From positions 1 to 8,292 of the forward strand of contig VAYX01000082.1 of NCBI GenBank assembly GCA_005885325.1: a DNA stretch of 8,292 nt. Direction: 5' to 3'. Shown here piece after piece: positions 4,655-8,292 of the stretch (its first letter is position 1; every line of letters starts with the position of its first letter). The stretch is from Actinomycetota bacterium. GTDB taxonomy: Bacteria > Actinomycetota > UBA4738 > HRBIN12. Below the pieces are notes generated by a model. It saw only the letters and a list, made by a program, of their open reading frames with translations, ran no database searches and was not told the DNA's origin. The translations under genes and the position numbers were made by a program.

Positions 4655-6619
4655 ATGGCAGAGGCCCACCAGCACATCGCCGCGCTCCTGTCCGAAGAAC
4701 GTGTGTTCGAGCCGCCTCCCGACTTCGTGGCCGGGGCGCTGGTGAAGGACCGGTCCATCTACGAGCGGGCCGAGGCCGACTACCAGGCGTTCTGGGCGAA
4801 GCAGGCCGAGCGCCTGGCCTGGTTCCGGCGGTGGGAGTCGGTCATGGACTGGCAGCCGCCCTGGGTGAAGTGGTTCGTCGGGGGCACGCTGAACGCCTCG
4901 TTCAACTGCCTCGACCGGCACGTGGAGGCGGGCGGCGGGGACAAGGTGGCCTACCACTGGGAGGGCGAGCCCGGCGAGCAACGCACCATCACCTACAAGG
5001 AGCTCCTCGACGAGGTCTCCCGGTTCGCCAACGCGCTGAAGGCCCTCGGGGTGGGGAGGGGCGACCGGGTAGCCATCTACCTGGGGATGGTCCCCGAGCT
5101 CCCGGTGGCCATGCTGGCGTGCGCCCGCATCGGGGCGCCCCATTCGGTGGTCTTCGGCGGGTTCTCCTCCGATTCGCTGCGGGACCGGATCAACGACGCC
5201 GAGGCCAAAGTGCTGGTCACTCAGGACGGCGGCTATCGGCGGGGCGCGCTCGTGCCCCTCAAGGCCAACGCCGACGAGGCCCTGGCGGAGTGCCCTTCCA
5301 TCCAGCACGTGGTCACCGTGCGGCGTGCCGGCAACGAGCACGCCTTCACCGCAGGGCGGGACCACTGGTACCACGAGCTGATCGAGGAGCAGATCCCCGA
5401 CTGCCCGCCCGAGGAGATGGACGCCGAGGACCCCCTGTACATCCTGTACACGAGCGGGACGACCGGGAAGCCCAAGGGGATCGTTCACACGACGGGGGGG
5501 TACATGACCGCCGTCACCGCCACCCACCGGCTGATCTTCGACATCCATGACGACGACGTGTACTGGTGCGCCGCGGACATCGGGTGGGTGACCGGTCACT
5601 CCTACATCGTCTACGGGCCGCTCGCCAACCACACCACCAGCGTCATGTACGAGGGTGCGCCGGACTGGCCCGACAAGGATCGCCTGTGGTCGATCGCCGA
5701 ACGGAACCGGGCAACCATCCTGTACACGGCGCCGACGGCCATCCGGGCCTTCATGCGATGGGGTCCGGAGCATCCGGAGAAGCACGACCTCTCGTCGCTC
5801 CGGCTGCTCGGAACGGTGGGCGAGCCCATCAACCCCGAGGCATGGGTGTGGTACTGGAAGTACATCGGGGGCGGTCGGTGCCCGATCGTCGACACGTGGT
5901 GGCAGACCGAGACCGGATGCATCCTCATCACGCCGCTTCCCGGCGTCATCCCCCTGAAGCCGGGGTCGGCCACGTTGCCGTTCCCCGGGATCCAGGCGGA
6001 CGTGGTGGACGAGGAGGGGAACTCGGTCCCGCTCGGCGGGGGCGGCTACCTGGTGCTGAAGCGCCCCTGGCCGGCCATCGCCCGGACCATCTGGGGGGAT
6101 CCCGACCGGTACGTCCAGACTTACTTCAGCAAGTACGGACCGGATATCTACGTGGCGGGCGATGGTGCCAAGCGCGACGAGGACGGGTACTTCTGGCTGC
6201 TCGGGAGGATCGACGACGTGATGAACGTCGCCGGCCACCGCCTGTCGACCTACGAGATCGAGAGCGCCCTCGTGGACAACCCGAAGGTGGCCGAGGCCGC
6301 CGTGGTGTCGCGGCCGGACGACGTGGTCGGTGAGGCCATCGTGGCGTTCGTCACGCTGAAGTCGGGGTACGAGGGCGACGAGAGCGTGGCGGCCGAGCTC
6401 CGGGAGCACGTGGCGAAGAAAATCGGCAAGATCGCCCGGCCCCACGCCCTCATCTTCACGAACGACCTCCCCAAGACCCGTTCGGGAAAAATCATGCGCC
6501 GGTTGCTCCGCGACGTGGCCAGGGGGCGGCCCCTCGGCGACGTCACGACCTTGGCGAACGCCGAGGTCGTGGAGCAGATCCACGACATGGTCCAGACGGG
6601 CGCCCGCACCGAGGAATGA
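4655..6619 (+). CDS. acsA: Acetyl-CoA synthetase (AMP-forming)
   Basis: Converts acetate, ATP and CoA to acetyl-CoA through acetyl-AMP in the cytoplasm, for acetate scavenging. The product has 654 residues, the standard length. The N-terminal ACAS segment includes FWAKQAERLAWFRRWESV and LNASFNCLDRH. The adenylate-forming core has the phosphate loop YTSGTTGKPKG (265-275) and DTWWQTETG, whose second tryptophan (W416) corresponds to the acyl-pocket Trp that favours acetate over longer acids. The C-terminal part has the hinge region GRIDDVMNVAGHRLSTYEIE and the catalytic lysine in PKTRSGKIMRR (K612), the residue that is acetylated to switch off Acs in other bacteria. GGAG five bases before the ATG at 4655 supports the start. 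No acetyltransferase or sirtuin lies nearby. It is divergent from the zinc-ribbon gene and convergent with the Asp-box gene. No feature suggests damage or fusion. Confidence 0.97.
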   Translation: MAEAHQHIAALLSEERVFEPPPDFVAGALVKDRSIYERAEADYQAFWAKQAERLAWFRRWESVMDWQPPWVKWFVGGTLNASFNCLDRHVEAGGGDKVAYHWEGEPGEQRTITYKELLDEVSRFANALKALGVGRGDRVAIYLGMVPELPVAMLACARIGAPHSVVFGGFSSDSLRDRINDAEAKVLVTQDGGYRRGALVPLKANADEALAECPSIQHVVTVRRAGNEHAFTAGRDHWYHELIEEQIPDCPPEEMDAEDPLYILYTSGTTGKPKGIVHTTGGYMTAVTATHRLIFDIHDDDVYWCAADIGWVTGHSYIVYGPLANHTTSVMYEGAPDWPDKDRLWSIAERNRATILYTAPTAIRAFMRWGPEHPEKHDLSSLRLLGTVGEPINPEAWVWYWKYIGGGRCPIVDTWWQTETGCILITPLPGVIPLKPGSATLPFPGIQADVVDEEGNSVPLGGGGYLVLKRPWPAIARTIWGDPDRYVQTYFSKYGPDIYVAGDGAKRDEDGYFWLLGRIDDVMNVAGHRLSTYEIESALVDNPKVAEAAVVSRPDDVVGEAIVAFVTLKSGYEGDESVAAELREHVAKKIGKIARPHALIFTNDLPKTRSGKIMRRLLRDVARGRPLGDVTTLANAEVVEQIHDMVQTGARTEE

Positions 6620-6621
6620 GC

Positions 6622-6654
6622 GAGGGACCGGCCCGGTTGCCGGGCCGGCCCCTC
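6622..6654. terminator. Strong hairpin between convergent acs and Asp-box genes
   Basis: The stem has CCGGCCCGG (6628-6636) and CCGGGCCGG (6640-6648) around a three-base loop TTG. After one A/C mismatch it continues with GAGGG/CCCTC (6622-6626 and 6650-6654), giving 14 pairs in total. It starts three bases after the acs stop and ends 17 bases before the 3' end of the opposite gene, so it fits a bidirectional terminator. No U tract is present, as is common in high-GC actinobacteria. Confidence 0.65.
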
Positions 6655-6670
6655 CGATACGCCCGACCCC

Positions 6671-8292
6671 CTACGGCGTCGACGGGTCCAGCCCGCTCCA
6701 GCCGAAGATGTCGCTGTTGCCGAAGAACTTGCCCCCAACGGGCGCGCAGTCCTGCTGCGGTGCCGGCCTGCCCGCGATCGACCGGGTGGTCTGGGCCTGG
6801 GCCCGCCACGTGTCGACGGCAGGGCAGTCAGCACCGTTCCGCGTGTCGTTCCACACGGCCACCGCATAGTCGTTCGTGGCCGCCGCGTAGACGTAGTCGC
6901 CCAGGAACTCCATGAACTGGTTGTTCTGGCTGGAAGCCCGAGGGTCGCCGACGGCGCCACGGTTCAGCTCGGTCATCGCTCCCACGGTGCCGTTGGCCGC
7001 GACGTCCGCATGCATGACCACGCCGACCAGGCCTCGGGGATCCGTCGTGTTGTTCCGGAACGGGGTTGTGAAGGCGTTGTACACGAGGTACAGGTCTTTT
7101 CCGTCCGGTGAGAGCGCCGGCGCGGAGTAGTACCCGCGGTCACCTGCGGTCTCCACGGCGGCTGGGTCGGTCCAGTGCGCTCCGCCGTCGGTCGAGGTGC
7201 GCACGTACACGTGGATGTTCTCGTTGGCATCGAATCCGGTGTACGTGAGGGCCAGCTCGTCTGTCGCTCCGGCCCCGGTCGGAGCGCCGTTGGCGATGCT
7301 CACGCTCGGGGACGCGGACAGATCGTTCCTGGCGCCGGCGATCCCGTCGGAGACACACCGCCCGCTCGTGCCGTCGAACTGGATCGCGACGCACGGGTCC
7401 GTGACCCGGCCGATCGCCACGGGCCGCGACCAGCTGATTCCTCCGTCGACGGAAGTGACCATGAAGTGGGTCCCCATGGGCGGCGAGAAGACGCTCGCGT
7501 TCTGGAACTGCTCGTAGAACACGTAGGCAACGCCATGGCTATCGGTCCGGACGGTGCAGCCGGACTGGCCGAAGTGGCTGGGCGAGACGTTGTGCGCCGG
7601 GCTGATCTGCCTGGTCGCCCACGTGGTCCCGCCATCGGTGGACGTGGAAACCGCCATCGGAGCTGCGCCGGCCCCATTGAACTTTTCGAAGCAGACGTAG
7701 ACGTTGCCGAAGAAGGGGCTGCTCGAGGCGTTGTCGGCCCAGATCTGCTCCTTGTCGGCGAACGTCGCCGATGACTGCTTGGAGACGATCACCGGGTCCA
7801 TCCAGGCGGCCTTGCCGGCCACGTTCCCCGCCGCCGCGGTCGCCACGTTATCGGTCCGTGACACCGCGATGCCCTCGGCTCCCTTGAGCAGGGTCGAGGC
7901 CACGGTGGGGTTGGCCGACGTCAGGTTGGCGTAGTACAGGCGCGAGCCGTTGGACCAGGAGAACGTCCCGTTCGAAGCCGGCCTGGGCCCGAAAGCCAAG
8001 GCCGGGTCGCCGTCGGCGACCAGGCCGTTCTCGAAATACTTGGGAACGGTTCCGATGGGACCCGACGGGTTCGGCGCGCAGGGCGGATCGGCGTTCCCCA
8101 CCACCCCGAGGCAACCTCTGGCCGAGTACCCCGTATACGTGGGCTGCGTCCAGCTGGCCCCAGAGTCGAAGGAGAAGTACACGCCGGAGCCGCTCACGCC
8201 GAGCGTGAACGGGCACGTCGTGTCGTCCCCGGCGTTGCAGGCCTCCTCATCGATGTTGTCATTCGCCCCGGCCACGACCACGTTCGGGTGCA
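6671..8292 (-). CDS. Asp-box (BNR/sialidase-like) beta-propeller protein, 5' end outside window
   Basis: The frame is open through the right edge (HPNVVVAGANDN...), so the gene starts beyond the window; a GTG at 8281 is internal. At least 539 residues are visible. Four Asp-box turns (SxDxGxxW) appear: SFDSGASW (8150-8173), STDGGTTW, SVDGGISW and STDGGAHW. These are calcium-free beta-hairpin turns typical of sialidase-like propellers, and the C-terminal FMEFLGDYVYAAATNDYAVAVWNDTRNG-like segment closes the fold. About ten cysteines, including CNAGDDTTCPF and the CLGV...PPCAP pair, and a Thr/Ser/Asn-rich composition suggest an exported, disulfide-bonded protein; a signal peptide would lie in the missing part. 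Asp boxes occur in many proteins besides sialidases, and I cannot see the arginine triad of a true sialidase with confidence, so enzyme activity is left open. It is convergent with acs across a strong hairpin. Confidence 0.8.
   Translation of the reverse strand, partial: HPNVVVAGANDNIDEEACNAGDDTTCPFTLGVSGSGVYFSFDSGASWTQPTYTGYSARGCLGVVGNADPPCAPNPSGPIGTVPKYFENGLVADGDPALAFGPRPASNGTFSWSNGSRLYYANLTSANPTVASTLLKGAEGIAVSRTDNVATAAAGNVAGKAAWMDPVIVSKQSSATFADKEQIWADNASSSPFFGNVYVCFEKFNGAGAAPMAVSTSTDGGTTWATRQISPAHNVSPSHFGQSGCTVRTDSHGVAYVFYEQFQNASVFSPPMGTHFMVTSVDGGISWSRPVAIGRVTDPCVAIQFDGTSGRCVSDGIAGARNDLSASPSVSIANGAPTGAGATDELALTYTGFDANENIHVYVRTSTDGGAHWTDPAAVETAGDRGYYSAPALSPDGKDLYLVYNAFTTPFRNNTTDPRGLVGVVMHADVAANGTVGAMTELNRGAVGDPRASSQNNQFMEFLGDYVYAAATNDYAVAVWNDTRNGADCPAVDTWRAQAQTTRSIAGRPAPQQDCAPVGGKFFGNSDIFGWSGLDPSTP

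Noticed and set aside
3670..4758. 362-codon minus-strand frame over the Rrf2 gene and the zinc-ribbon gene
   Set aside because: Low-complexity shadow; it conflicts with two genes that have motifs and ribosome sites.
4421..6583. 720-codon open frame antisense to acs
   Set aside because: It mirrors the acs codons in a GC-rich gene, has Gly/Pro/Arg/His/Val-rich composition and no recognisable domain; acs on the plus strand is certain.
8279..8281. GTG as the true start of the Asp-box protein
   Set aside because: The frame and the sequence pattern continue upstream (HPNVVVAG), there is no signal peptide after this codon, and the window edge cuts the gene.
1..8292. tRNA, rRNA, CRISPR array, insertion sequence, phage or defence genes
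   Set aside because: Looked for on both strands; no clover-leaf, regularly spaced repeats, transposase motifs or phage or defence domains were seen.

Overview
The window looks like a piece of a high-GC actinomycetotal (Actinobacteria-like) chromosome, probably from an uncultured or environmental lineage. The signs are a strong G/C bias at third codon positions, GTG starts behind good Shine-Dalgarno sequences, a TreT + OtsA + OtsB trehalose gene set, a small DUF5679-type zinc ribbon, and a Cys-rich Asp-box (BNR) exported protein of a kind common in soil actinobacterial genomes. This placement is inference; no marker gene is present. I see no phage, insertion sequence, CRISPR array, tRNA or rRNA.

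Left part (1-3606), trehalose block. A 5'-truncated trehalose-6-phosphate phosphatase (otsB, +) runs tail-to-tail into otsA (-), and their 3' ends overlap by 13 bp. On the minus strand there is a compact unit, read right to left: a stand-alone response-regulator receiver (GTG start at 3606), then treT (10 bp gap), then otsA (ATGA overlap). Two routes to trehalose therefore sit together: OtsA/OtsB through trehalose-6-phosphate, and TreT directly from nucleotide-glucose plus glucose. The receiver at the head of the unit suggests a phosphorelay link to the stress or osmolyte response.

Middle (3607-4654), regulation. A divergent intergenic region holds a good sigma70-like promoter (TTGACA, 17 bp, TACATT) for an Rrf2-family regulator with a CX7CX5C putative Fe-S ligand set. 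It is followed by a convergent 50-aa double-CxxC zinc-ribbon gene at 4296-4448 (minus, GTG start), which is easy to miss. The 206 bp between that gene and acs contains a 12-bp tandem direct repeat, a perfect 15-bp-arm hairpin and a nested inverted repeat.

Right part (4655-8292), carbon entry and surface. A full-length acetyl-CoA synthetase (acsA, +) faces a 5'-truncated Asp-box beta-propeller protein (-), with a strong hairpin between their ends that probably terminates both.

No clearly new multi-gene system is visible. The points most worth a second look are the receiver-TreT-OtsA unit, the divergent GT20 motifs in OtsA, the repeat/hairpin cluster upstream of acs and the zinc-ribbon gene, and the frequency of CGATCG.
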